From: UBA1732 sp045114455
Lineage (GTDB): Bacteria; Verrucomicrobiota; Lentisphaeria; Victivallales; UBA1829
Length of the DNA stretch: 7,023 bases
Assembly: GCA_045114455.1 (NCBI GenBank)
Contig: JBGUKN010000023.1
Coordinates: 1 to 7,023 of the forward strand
Direction of reading: 5' to 3'
Shown: positions 1 through 6,046 of the stretch, in pieces
Numbering within the stretch: the stretch's first letter is position 1
Layout of the letters: every line of letters begins with the position of its first letter
Translations under genes and position numbers: made by a program
The notes under the pieces: model-generated
What the model was told of the DNA's origin: nothing
Database searches by the model: none
Seen by the model: the letters and a program-made list of their open reading frames with translations, nothing else

Positions 1-152
1 AGCTCCTCGTCGATCATCTCGACCAGCCGGGTCGCGGGAGACGATATCTTCGCCTCGCCCGCGGGGTCCCCGACCTCGGTCATCCCGATCGAAAGGGACA
101 TTGCCGCCAGGACCAGGAAGTCGCATGTGACAATGAGAATGGACCGGTTCAC
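1..152 (-). CDS. Partial membrane protein, single N-terminal helix with ExbD/MotB-like Asp
   Basis: Only the first 50 codons are in the window; the gene runs off the left edge. It starts at a GTG (152-150) that overlaps the TGA stop of the preceding gene as GTGA. An AAGGA sits 9 bases upstream (166-162), inside that gene, so the two are probably translationally coupled. The protein begins MNRSILIVTCDFLVLAAMSL, a single hydrophobic helix at residues 4-23 with an acidic residue, Asp11, about a third of the way in. A polar, Asp/Glu-containing stretch follows. An Asp near the start of the only membrane helix is a known feature of the ion-channel subunits ExbD, TolR and MotB, and the partner gene looks ExbB-like, so I infer an analogous role. 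From memory, the MNR-x-hydrophobic-CDFL start resembles uncharacterised proteins in Lentisphaerota and Verrucomicrobiota. The gene is certain from start signal and coupling; the function is a hypothesis because the C-terminal domain is not visible. Confidence 0.7.
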   Translation of the reverse strand, partial: MNRSILIVTCDFLVLAAMSLSIGMTEVGDPAGEAKISSPATRLVEMIDEE

Positions 153-715
153 TTTTCGATTTCCTTTTCGTTGAGTTCAGCCGCGGCGCAGATGAGGGAC
201 TGCTTCAGCGGATACTGGAGCGTCAGGCGCAGGATCACGCTGAAGATGATGCCGACGAGGGTGGAGGAATAGGCGATCAGACGGCTGATGTTCGGGTTGA
301 ACGACATCACGATGAAGCTGGCGACGGTGCCGAGCAATCCGAAGTACAGCGGCAGGTCGAGGAAGAGATCGGCGTTTTCCAGTTTTTTCAGGCGGAGCGC
401 GACCGGTTCGGCGCTGCGTTTCAGTCCGGAGAAGACGCCTGCGGCGGTCACGAACGCGAACGCCTGGAGGATCAGGATGAAAATGAGGATGAAGAGCGAA
501 AGGTGCGCCGCGTTCTTATTGATCCTTTCGACGGTTTTCGCCGTCTCGCGGATGTCGTTCTCCGTCGCAATCTGCGTCGGGACGGTCACGTCGCCTTCGA
601 AGAGCGAACGGAAGAAATCGTTTGTCCTGTAGAAGTATGTGAAGACGAGCACGATCAAAATCGCGATCACGGCGTAAATGGCGGCGAGCCCGAGGATCCT
701 GGATGTTTTTTTCAC
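149..715 (-). CDS. Four-helix membrane protein with MotA/TolQ/ExbB-like signature
   Basis: This encodes a 188-residue inner-membrane protein. The GTG start at 715 is chosen because AGGAG (727-723) lies 7 bases upstream; the frame is open further upstream but that extension contains a promoter and a terminator. Hydrophobic segments lie at about residues 7-29, 71-95, 119-139 and 146-166. Residues 30-70 form a polar loop and the loop between helices 2 and 3 is only about 23 residues. Helix 3 reads LPLYFGLLGTVASFI (121-135), close to the P-x-x-GLLGTV pattern of MotA/TolQ/ExbB proton-channel proteins. Helix 4 follows after a short turn (AYSSTLVGIIFSVIL). The tail is charged (NEKEIEK). The next gene overlaps by four bases and has an ExbD/MotB-like helix, which supports a two-subunit ion-driven complex. 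The protein is shorter than usual for the family and lacks the large cytoplasmic domain. Cargo and partner pathway are unknown. Confidence 0.75.
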   Translation of the reverse strand: MKKTSRILGLAAIYAVIAILIVLVFTYFYRTNDFFRSLFEGDVTVPTQIATENDIRETAKTVERINKNAAHLSLFILIFILILQAFAFVTAAGVFSGLKRSAEPVALRLKKLENADLFLDLPLYFGLLGTVASFIVMSFNPNISRLIAYSSTLVGIIFSVILRLTLQYPLKQSLICAAAELNEKEIEK

Positions 716-727
716 TTTTTTTCTCCT
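713..727 (-). promoter_or_regulatory. Ribosome binding site that fixes the GTG start at 715
   Basis: On the minus strand AGGAG (727-723) is followed by seven A residues and then GTG (715-713). No comparably placed Shine-Dalgarno sequence was found for the upstream ATG codons of the same frame. Confidence 0.75.
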
Positions 728-793
728 GATGAACGGTATCGGGAATGTTGATTCGAATGCGGGAGGGATGCGGAAGAATTCCATACATCTATT

Positions 794-822
794 AAAATAA
801 TGCCTTTCGCCCGAAAAATCAA
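794..822 (-). promoter_or_regulatory. Sigma70-like promoter for the membrane-protein pair
   Basis: On the minus strand TTGATT (822-817) and TATTTT (799-794) are separated by exactly 17 bases, giving 8 of 12 consensus matches. It would start transcription near 787, leaving a leader of about 70 bases before the GTG at 715. It lies just downstream of an intrinsic terminator, so the pair is probably transcribed independently of the RNA further upstream. The spacer contains an inverted repeat, TTTCG-gg-CGAAA, which could be an operator but may be chance. Confidence 0.55.
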
Positions 823-827
823 GCAGT

Positions 828-867
828 AAAATAAAAAAAGCGGATCCGGAAAACATCCGCGATCCGC
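828..867 (-). terminator. Strong intrinsic terminator, minus strand
   Basis: On the minus strand GCGGATC (867-861) pairs with GATCCGC (846-840). After a one-base bulge, CGGA pairs with TCCG around a five-base TGTTT loop. The 11-bp stem is followed directly by T7-A-T4. The plus strand has no T-tract after the hairpin, so it acts on leftward transcription. It lies between the candidate small RNA and the promoter of the membrane-protein pair. It could end the RNA transcript or act as a leader attenuator. Confidence 0.85.
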
Positions 868-878
868 CGGGAAAAAGC

Positions 879-988
879 AAAAAAACAGAAGCAGGGTTTC
901 ATATACCGCTCCAACTTAAAAGTAGGTGCAATAAGGCCTTGCGGCCCCGATATATTCTTTGTTCAGAGGAATGAACCGCTGCTTCCTG
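879..988 (-). ncRNA. Candidate structured small RNA, about 110 nt, family not recognised
   Basis: This stretch has no convincing gene but strong RNA structure on the minus strand. The ends form a long closing stem: GAAGCAG (985-979) pairs with CTGCTTC (894-888). The helix continues after a one-base bulge as GGTT/AACC and, after another bulged base, CAT/ATG. TG and seven T residues (885-879) follow the closing stem. Inside are GGCC-GCAA-GGCC, a stem with a GNRA tetraloop flanked by possible G-U pairs, and CC-U-ACU/AGU-U-GG, a small hairpin with one U-U mismatch. An alternative is GTTCA/TGAAC, and ATATATC can pair with GGTATAT around the two inner hairpins. A possible promoter lies at the right distance upstream. 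A long imperfect hairpin with a hairpin inside a large internal loop is reminiscent of 6S RNA, but it is short for that family and I cannot confirm it. It could instead be a leader element of the genes at 715 and 152. Confidence 0.45.
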
Positions 989-994
989 ATGTTT

Positions 995-1023
995 AATTTA
1001 GACGGGGTTTTCGGAAAATGCAA
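995..1023 (-). promoter_or_regulatory. Possible sigma70 promoter for the candidate small RNA
   Basis: On the minus strand TTGCAT (1023-1018) and TAAATT (1000-995) are exactly 17 bases apart. Consensus matches are 3 of 6 and 4 of 6. Transcription would start near 988, just before the closing stem of the structured RNA begins. The position supports it more than the sequence does. Confidence 0.4.
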
Positions 1024-1092
1024 GCGTTTCAAGGATTTTTTTTCAAAAAAACATGGACGGCGCAGTCTTTGGCATCGCCGAAAAAACGGGAC

Positions 1093-1131
1093 TTTTTGAG
1101 CGTTTCGACTGGAAAAATGCGTTTTTTGAGC
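1093..1131. repeat. Direct repeat TTTTTGAGC, 30-base period, upstream of hisD
   Basis: TTTTTGAGC occurs at 1093-1101 and again at 1123-1131, exactly 30 bases apart, about three helical turns. Both lie 55-90 bases before the hisD start, where a regulator could bind. Between them AAAAATGCGTTTTT can form an AT-only hairpin. The rest of the noncoding stretch from 989 to 1184 is AT-rich; I see no confident plus-strand promoter and no gene in it. Confidence 0.3.
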
Positions 1132-1184
1132 TATCTTTATATGGATTATTGTTTGCGATCCCGAACGTGAAAGGACCTTTTTCC

Positions 1185-2483
1185 ATGAGAATCATTGACT
1201 GCACCGATGCCGATTACGGGCAGGCTCTTCAATCGCTTTATACACGCCCGGCATGCCCGCCTGAGATCGAGGCGCGGGCACAGGCGATCGTGGACGAGGT
1301 CCGTCAGCACGGCGATGCGGCTGTCCTGGCGCAGATCGCGAAATTCGACCGGGTGGTGCTGACTTCGCCCGAACTGAAGGTCTCCGACGCGGAGATCGCC
1401 GCCGCGAAGAAAGCAGTTTCCCGCAAGACGAAGGACGCCATCCGCCTGGCGCGCAGGAATATCACCGATTTCGCAAAAATGCAGATTCCGCGTTCGTGGA
1501 CCTCGCACCCGCGTCCGGGCGTCACGCTCGGCGAACAGTTCAAGCCGATGGACCGCGTGGCATGCTATGTGCCGGGCGGCACGGCTCCCCTGGTCTCCAG
1601 TGCGCTCCATACCGTCGCGATCGCGAAGGCCGCCGGAGTCCGGGAGATCATCGCAGCCACGCCGCCGCGCAAGGACGGCAGCATCAATCCCGCCACGCTG
1701 TACGCGCTGGTCGCCGCGGGCGCGACGGCCGTCTACAAGATGGGCGGCGCCACGGCCATCGCCGCGCTCGCCTACGGCACGGAGACGGTTCCCGCCGTGG
1801 AGAAGATCGTCGGTCCCGGCAACGCCTACGTTGCCGCAGCCAAACGCTATGTCTACGGACGCGTCGCGATCGACATGGTCGCCGGCCCCTCGGAGGTCAT
1901 GGTGGTCGCGGACGGCAGCGTGGATCCCGCCTGGACCGCCGCCGACATCCTGTCGCAGGCGGAGCATGGCTCCGGTCTGGAACAGGCCGTGCTGGTCACG
2001 GATTCCAAAAAGGTTCTCAAGGCCGTAATGGAGCAGATTCTGGAGCAGTCCAAAACGCTCACCCGGCAGGGCCCGCTTCAGAAGGTGCTGGAAAACGGCA
2101 TCTTCCTGATCCGCTGCGGCTCCATGGACGAGGCGGCGGAGATCGCCGGAAAGTTCGCGCCGGAACATCTCGAGCTCCACTGCGCCGAACCCGCGAAGTT
2201 CGCGAAGCGCATCCACGCCGCGGGCGCGATCTTCCTCGGCCCCTGGACGCCCGAACCCGCCGGCGATTTCACAGCGGGGCCGAGCCATGTGCTTCCGACC
2301 GCCGGGACCGCCCGGTTCTTCCACGGCATCACGGCGGGCGATTTCTTCTGCCGCAGCAGCATCCTGTCGTTTACGGAAAGTGCGCTGATGCGCGAGGTGG
2401 ACGCCATCGAACATTTCGCCGAGCTCGAAGGGCTCGACGCCCACGGCCGCAGCGCGTCCATCCGCAGAAACGGCAGGAAATAA
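1185..2483 (+). CDS. hisD: Histidinol dehydrogenase
   Basis: HisD catalyses the last two steps of histidine synthesis, oxidising L-histidinol through histidinal to L-histidine with two NAD+. It is a cytosolic zinc-dependent homodimer. The 432-residue product is the usual length. Family blocks appear in order: YVPGGTAPLVSSALHTVAIA (128-147), KMGGATAIAALAYGT (185-199), KIVGPGNAYVAAAKR (207-221), DMVAGPSEV (230-238) and LSQAEHG (256-262). Later come APEHLEL (325-331), GPWTPEPAGDFTAGPSHVLP (352-371) and GLDAHGR (416-422). By family knowledge the zinc ligands are Gln258, His261, Asp361 and His420, and the catalytic bases are Glu327 and His328; all are present. The ATG at 1185 is chosen because AAGGA (1171-1175) lies 9 bases upstream and the protein starts like the family. 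The frame is open back to 1053 but that extension has no homology I recognise. It is the first gene of the operon and hisC follows after 18 bases. Confidence 0.97.
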   Translation: MRIIDCTDADYGQALQSLYTRPACPPEIEARAQAIVDEVRQHGDAAVLAQIAKFDRVVLTSPELKVSDAEIAAAKKAVSRKTKDAIRLARRNITDFAKMQIPRSWTSHPRPGVTLGEQFKPMDRVACYVPGGTAPLVSSALHTVAIAKAAGVREIIAATPPRKDGSINPATLYALVAAGATAVYKMGGATAIAALAYGTETVPAVEKIVGPGNAYVAAAKRYVYGRVAIDMVAGPSEVMVVADGSVDPAWTAADILSQAEHGSGLEQAVLVTDSKKVLKAVMEQILEQSKTLTRQGPLQKVLENGIFLIRCGSMDEAAEIAGKFAPEHLELHCAEPAKFAKRIHAAGAIFLGPWTPEPAGDFTAGPSHVLPTAGTARFFHGITAGDFFCRSSILSFTESALMREVDAIEHFAELEGLDAHGRSASIRRNGRK

Positions 2484-2501
2484 CCTGAAAGGCTCCCGTC
2501 A

Positions 2502-3578
2502 ATGACTCCCGACCGCTACATTTCCTATTTCCGCAAGGACATCGACAGGATGGAAGGCTACGCTCCCGGTGAGCAGCTCAACATCCCGGAGCTCATCAAG
2601 CTCAATACCAACGAAAATCCGTTCCCGCCGTGTCCCGGCGTCTTTCAGGCGCTTTCCTCGGTCGACCCCGAACGCCTGCGCCTGTACCCGAATCCGACTT
2701 CCGATCCCGTCCGCGACGAGATCGCGAAGATGTTCGGCCTGACGCGCGACAACGTGATCGCGTGCAACGGTTCCGATGACACGCTGAGCATCACGGTGCG
2801 CTGCTTCTCCTCGGCCGACCTGCCGATCGCCTGCCTGCGTCCGTCCTACACGCTGTATCCCACCCTGGCGGCGCTCCACGGCGCGCCGGTCCGCTATATC
2901 GACCTCAACGACGATTTCAGCCTGCCGGACGACATCCTGAAACAGCTTGAAGGCACCAACCTGTTCCTCATCGCGCGCCCGAACGCGCCGACCGGCAACA
3001 GTTTCCCGCGCGCTCTGATGGAGAAGATCTGCGCCGGCTACAAGGGCATGGTCCTGATTGACGAGGCCTACGCCGATTTTGCAGCCGACAACTGCGCTGA
3101 CTTTGTAAGCCGCTTCCCGAATGTGATCGTTTCGCGCACGTTCTCGAAGTCGCGTTCGCTCGCCGGGCTCCGGTTCGGGTTCGCCCTGGCGCATCCGCGC
3201 ACGATCGCCGGCATGATGAAGATGAAGGATTCCTATAACGTCTCGTACCTTACGCAGACGCTTGCCATCGCCGCGCTGCGCGACAGGGACTATTTCGAGG
3301 ATTGCGTCGAGAAGATCCGTCTGGCGCGCGAAATGCTCCGCACCGGGCTGCTCAAGCTCGGATTCGAGGTCGTCCCGTCCGAGACGAACTTCCTTTTCGC
3401 ATCCCCGCCCGACGGCGACGGCGAACGCTGTTTCCGCGAGCTTCGCGCCCGGAACATCCTCGTGCGGTATTTCCCGTATCCGCGCACGAAACGCTTCGTG
3501 CGGATTTCCATCGGCACGTCCGTCCAGATCGTGAAGGTCTGGTCCGAACTTTCCACTATTTACGGAAAAAAGCCATGA
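2502..3578 (+). CDS. hisC: Histidinol-phosphate aminotransferase
   Basis: HisC transfers the amino group of glutamate to imidazole-acetol phosphate, giving L-histidinol phosphate. It is a cytosolic PLP-dependent fold-type I enzyme. The 358-residue length is typical. Visible landmarks are KLNTNENPFPP (33-43), LYPNPTSDPVRDEIA (61-75), CNGSDD (88-93), RPSYTLYP (113-120), RPNAPTG (159-165) and VLIDEAYADF (184-193). The PLP lysine is Lys216 in TFSKSRSLAGLRFG (213-226). Asn161, Asp187, Tyr190 and Arg224 fit the cofactor site, and Arg334 in RFVRISIGT fits the substrate carboxylate. AAAGG (2488-2492) lies 9 bases before the ATG. The stop codon overlaps the next start as ATGA. hisD directly upstream supports the assignment. 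The phosphatase acting between HisC and HisD is not in the window. Confidence 0.97.
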   Translation: MTPDRYISYFRKDIDRMEGYAPGEQLNIPELIKLNTNENPFPPCPGVFQALSSVDPERLRLYPNPTSDPVRDEIAKMFGLTRDNVIACNGSDDTLSITVRCFSSADLPIACLRPSYTLYPTLAALHGAPVRYIDLNDDFSLPDDILKQLEGTNLFLIARPNAPTGNSFPRALMEKICAGYKGMVLIDEAYADFAADNCADFVSRFPNVIVSRTFSKSRSLAGLRFGFALAHPRTIAGMMKMKDSYNVSYLTQTLAIAALRDRDYFEDCVEKIRLAREMLRTGLLKLGFEVVPSETNFLFASPPDGDGERCFRELRARNILVRYFPYPRTKRFVRISIGTSVQIVKVWSELSTIYGKKP

Positions 3579-4354
3579 TCCGTCCCGCCCGCATGAAAAA
3601 GACGTTCTGCCTGTCCGTCCTGACGGCGGCGCTCCTGTCCGTTCCGTGCGGACTCCGCGCGGACATCTTCTCCATCTGGCCGTTCGGCGGCGGAGCGGCG
3701 GGAAAGAGCGGCGTCTCGGATCTCTCCGCGGAAGCGGCGGAAGATACGCTTGCGACTCTGCTTGACGCCACGCAGTTCTGGTCCGAGAAGGTCTCGATCA
3801 ACGGGCAGAACATGACGATGAAGATATCCATGTCCGACCAGCCGCTTTCGCTGGTCCGGGCGTCCGTCCTGAAGCTGTTCCCCACGGCGCAGGCGGCGGG
3901 CAACGAATCGTCCCTGCTTATGCGCCGTCCTCTGGACGATGGCGGATCCCAGCGCATTTTCCTGCTTCAGCTTCGCGGCATGAACCCGCTGCTCCAGTTC
4001 ACGACGGTCCTGCCGAAGGACATGCCCCGCGAGTGCCCCCGTTCTCTCTGGCCCGCGGAGTTCCCCGTCGTCGCGGGCGCGAACTCGTTCCAGCTCATGA
4101 ACTTCCCGAACCGCGGCTCGCTGTTCGGCACCTATGAGATCGCGAATTCCGAGATCGCGCCGGTCATGGACGACCTGGTCGCGAAGATCAGAAGCGCGGG
4201 CTGGGCTCCAGCCACCATGGAACACGCCGACCTTTTCGCCGGCTCCGGCGAGGTGTTCATGAAGAAGGATCCGGACGAACTTCTGCTCCTGGGCATCGTG
4301 CGCGACGCCTCCGGGGCCGCGCAGGTCTCGTTCTACACACGCAAACTCAAATAA
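3575..4354 (+). CDS. Uncharacterised exported protein, possible duplicated domain
   Basis: I do not recognise this 259-residue protein. Its ATG at 3575 overlaps the hisC stop (ATGA), and a weak GGAA lies 7 bases upstream. A second ATG at 3593 (MKKTFCLS) has no ribosome site of its own. Residues 1-29 form a Sec signal peptide: a basic start (RPARMKK), a hydrophobic core (FCLSVLTAALLSV), then GLRA as a plausible signal peptidase I site before DIFSIWPFGGG. The mature part is soluble, with no further membrane helix and only one cysteine (Cys154). Two halves, about 75-147 and 180-258, show a similar pattern: a strand, an amphipathic helix, a gap, then strands containing LLMRRP and VFMKKDP. This suggests a divergent internal duplication, which is inference. 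In Gram-negative cells it would be periplasmic. Coupling to hisC and position before cmk do not reveal its role. Confidence 0.85.
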   Translation: MIRPARMKKTFCLSVLTAALLSVPCGLRADIFSIWPFGGGAAGKSGVSDLSAEAAEDTLATLLDATQFWSEKVSINGQNMTMKISMSDQPLSLVRASVLKLFPTAQAAGNESSLLMRRPLDDGGSQRIFLLQLRGMNPLLQFTTVLPKDMPRECPRSLWPAEFPVVAGANSFQLMNFPNRGSLFGTYEIANSEIAPVMDDLVAKIRSAGWAPATMEHADLFAGSGEVFMKKDPDELLLLGIVRDASGAAQVSFYTRKLK

Positions 4355-4392
4355 CCTCTTTCACCCAGTTTTCAGCAAAGGAAGCCCCGACT

Positions 4393-5073
4393 ATGGCAAG
4401 TACAGTGATCGCGATCGACGGCCCCGCCGCGTCTGGCAAAAGCACGGCCGCGCGGAATCTCGCCGCCCGCCTCGGCATCCCTTACATCAATACCGGCTCG
4501 CTCTACCGCGCCATCGCGTGGAAGGCCGGACAGCGCGGGATCTCCACCCGTGACGAGGCCGCGCTCCGCGACATGCTGGCGGACACGGCCATCCGGTATG
4601 CGGTCCCCGCGGACGGCGGCAACCCGGACATCAAGATCGACGGCGTGTTTCCGGGACAGGCTCTTCGCGCGCCCGAGATCGCGCAGGGGGCGTCGAACGT
4701 CGCCGCAATCCCGTTCGTCCGCGCCTTCACGCTCCAGATTCAGCGTGACGCGGCAAAGAATTCGCTCGTGGTGATGGAAGGGCGCGACATCGGCACCGCG
4801 GTCTTCCCCGACGCCAAATACAAGTTTTTCCTGACCGCGTCTCCGCGCGTCCGGGCGCTCCGGCGTCTGGCGCAGGGCGGCGAGACGCCCGACAATGCCA
4901 CGGTCGATTCCGTGGCTGCCGAGATCGCCGAACGCGACCGCCAGGACATGAACCGGTCCGTCGCCCCGCTCAAACAGGCTGACGACGCCGTCTTCATCGA
5001 CAGCAGCGGGATGACCGCCGAGGAAGTGCTGGACGCCATGGTCCTGGTCATTCGGGACGGGGAAAAAGCATGA
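4393..5073 (+). CDS. cmk: Cytidylate kinase
   Basis: Cmk phosphorylates CMP and dCMP with ATP, recycling pyrimidine nucleotides for RNA, DNA and lipid synthesis; it is cytosolic and monomeric. The 226-residue length is typical. The P-loop is GPAASGKST (10-18). NTGSLYRA (33-40) is the start of the CMP site, then SNVAAIPFVR (101-110), MEGRDIGTAVFPDA (128-141) and FFLTAS (145-150). ERDRQDMNRSVAPLK (180-194) holds Arg181, Asp185 and Arg188, and DAVFIDSSGMT (198-208) closes the family pattern. One oddity is Asn33 where most relatives I recall have Asp in the D-T/S-G-x-x-YR motif; the other substrate residues are intact. AAGGA (4378-4382) lies 10 bases before the ATG. The stop overlaps the next start as ATGA, and the preceding gap of 38 bases is compatible with one operon. 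Confidence 0.96.
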   Translation: MASTVIAIDGPAASGKSTAARNLAARLGIPYINTGSLYRAIAWKAGQRGISTRDEAALRDMLADTAIRYAVPADGGNPDIKIDGVFPGQALRAPEIAQGASNVAAIPFVRAFTLQIQRDAAKNSLVVMEGRDIGTAVFPDAKYKFFLTASPRVRALRRLAQGGETPDNATVDSVAAEIAERDRQDMNRSVAPLKQADDAVFIDSSGMTAEEVLDAMVLVIRDGEKA

Positions 5074-5489
5074 GCACGATCTCCGCCTCAATCGACTACC
5101 GCGTCCCGTACGCCGACACCGACCAGATGACGTTCGTCTACTACGCGAACTATCTCATTTACTTCGAAATGGCGCGCGAGGAGCTCATGCGCGTCATCGG
5201 GCTGCCCTACAGCCGGCTCGAGGAGCTTGGATGCGCTCTCCCCGTCCTCGAGGCCGTCTGCCATTACAAGCGCCCCGCCAAGTTCGAGGACATCCTCACC
5301 ATCACCGCCACCCTCGCCGAGATGAAAGGCGTCCGCGTGAAGATCGCCTGCACCGTGAAGCGCGGTGACGAACTGCTCGCCGAAGGCTGGACCGTCCACG
5401 CGTTCATGAACCGCGACGGCCGCCCGCGGAAGCCGCCCCAGGTCTTCCTCGACACGATTTCCTCCGCACCTTCAACACCCGAATCATAA
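5070..5489 (+). CDS. YbgC/4HBT-family acyl-CoA thioesterase
   Basis: This is a hotdog-fold protein of 139 residues, the usual length for YbgC/YbaW-type thioesterases that hydrolyse acyl-CoA thioesters in the cytosol. The catalytic motif is YADTDQMTFVYYANYLIYFE (14-33); by family knowledge Asp18 is the active-site acid. Later blocks are PVLEAVCHYKRPAKFEDIL (58-76), the central hotdog strands, and LLAEGWTVHAFMNRDGRP (102-119). Most relatives have Gly after DQM, as in DQMGVVYY; here Thr21 and Phe22 replace Gly-Val, which may affect acyl binding. The ATG overlaps the cmk stop, indicating translational coupling, with GGGGA in the last codons of cmk as ribosome site. YbgC often sits beside tol-pal genes, but none is seen here. 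The physiological substrate cannot be inferred. Confidence 0.9.
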   Translation: MSTISASIDYRVPYADTDQMTFVYYANYLIYFEMAREELMRVIGLPYSRLEELGCALPVLEAVCHYKRPAKFEDILTITATLAEMKGVRVKIACTVKRGDELLAEGWTVHAFMNRDGRPRKPPQVFLDTISSAPSTPES

Positions 5490-5499
5490 AGGTTTATTC

Positions 5500-6012
5500 T
5501 TGAAAATGAGCATCAACACCAACCCCGATCTCTGCCCCTGCGGTTCCGGCGAACATTTCGCCGACTGCTGCGAACCCGTCATCCTCGGCGCCCGCAAGGC
5601 GAAAACCCCCGAAGAACTCATGCGTGCGCGTTACTCCGCCTACGCCACCTGCCACGTCGATTTCATCCTCGACTCCACGCACCCCGAACAGCGCGCCACC
5701 TGCGACCGTCAGGAAGTCAAGAACTGGGCCGAGCAGTCCGAGTGGGACAGCATCACCATCCTCCGCACCGAACGCGGCGGCGAGAAGGATTCCGACGGCA
5801 TCGTCGAGTTCGTCGCCCGCTACAAGAACCGCAACATGCAGATGGAGCACCACGAGATCTCCGAGTTCCGCCGCAGCGGCGGCGAGTGGTTCTTCTACGA
5901 CGGCGCGATCGTCGGACCGAAGCCCTACGTCCGCACCGCGCCGAAGGTCGGCCCGAACGACCCGTGCCCCTGCGGCTCCGGCAAGAAGTACAAGAAGTGC
6001 TGCGGCAAATAA
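5500..6012 (+). CDS. ychJ: YchJ-family protein with two SEC-C zinc motifs
   Basis: This 170-residue cytosolic protein has the YchJ architecture: an NTF2-like middle domain flanked by SEC-C metal-binding motifs. The N-terminal motif is CPCGSGEHFADCC (Cys12, Cys14, Cys23, Cys24). The C-terminal one is DPCPCGSGKKYKKCC (Cys156, Cys158, Cys167, Cys168). Between them, TPEELMRARYSAYA (36-49) is the hallmark of YchJ, followed by VDFILDSTHPEQR and strands ending in EWFFYDG. SEC-C motifs bind zinc and in SecA mediate contact with SecB and ribosomes; the role of YchJ proteins is not established. I place the start at TTG (5500), because AAAGG (5488-5492) lies 7 bases upstream; the ATG at 5506 would have 13-base spacing. 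The gap from the thioesterase gene is 10 bases. It appears to be the last gene of the operon. Confidence 0.92.
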   Translation: MKMSINTNPDLCPCGSGEHFADCCEPVILGARKAKTPEELMRARYSAYATCHVDFILDSTHPEQRATCDRQEVKNWAEQSEWDSITILRTERGGEKDSDGIVEFVARYKNRNMQMEHHEISEFRRSGGEWFFYDGAIVGPKPYVRTAPKVGPNDPCPCGSGKKYKKCCGK

Positions 6013-6046
6013 CGCCGCGACATTTTCCAGTCCGTGCATGAAATTC

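Noticed and set aside
716..880. N-terminal extension of the minus-strand membrane protein beyond the GTG at 715
   Set aside because: It would run through the terminator and promoter. AGGAG with 7-base spacing points to the GTG.
979..988. GGAAGCAG on the minus strand resembling the conserved loop of SRP (4.5S) RNA
   Set aside because: The rest of the SRP core (GGUC-CGGAAGGAAGCAG and its opposite strand) is missing; here the bases form the closing stem.
971..1099. 42-codon plus-strand frame starting at ATG 971
   Set aside because: AGAGGA abuts the ATG with no spacing, the composition is unremarkable, and the start overlaps the structured minus-strand RNA.
1126..1152. TTGAGC-15-TATTGT as a hisD promoter
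   Set aside because: The spacer is two bases short and the matches are weak. The operon needs a promoter here, but I cannot choose one.
1053..1184. In-frame 44-residue extension of hisD from an ATG at 1053
   Set aside because: The sequence is AT-rich with no ribosome site at 1053, and family homology begins at MRIID, which has AAGGA 9 bases upstream.
1146..2444. Long minus-strand open frame opposite hisD
   Set aside because: It mirrors hisD, has no recognisable domains or ribosome site, and is typical of GC-rich antisense frames.
3302..3574. Upstream open frame in phase with the exported protein
   Set aside because: It lies wholly within hisC in another frame and is Arg/Pro-rich, as expected for shadow translation of GC-rich coding DNA. 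The signal peptide starts at 3575.
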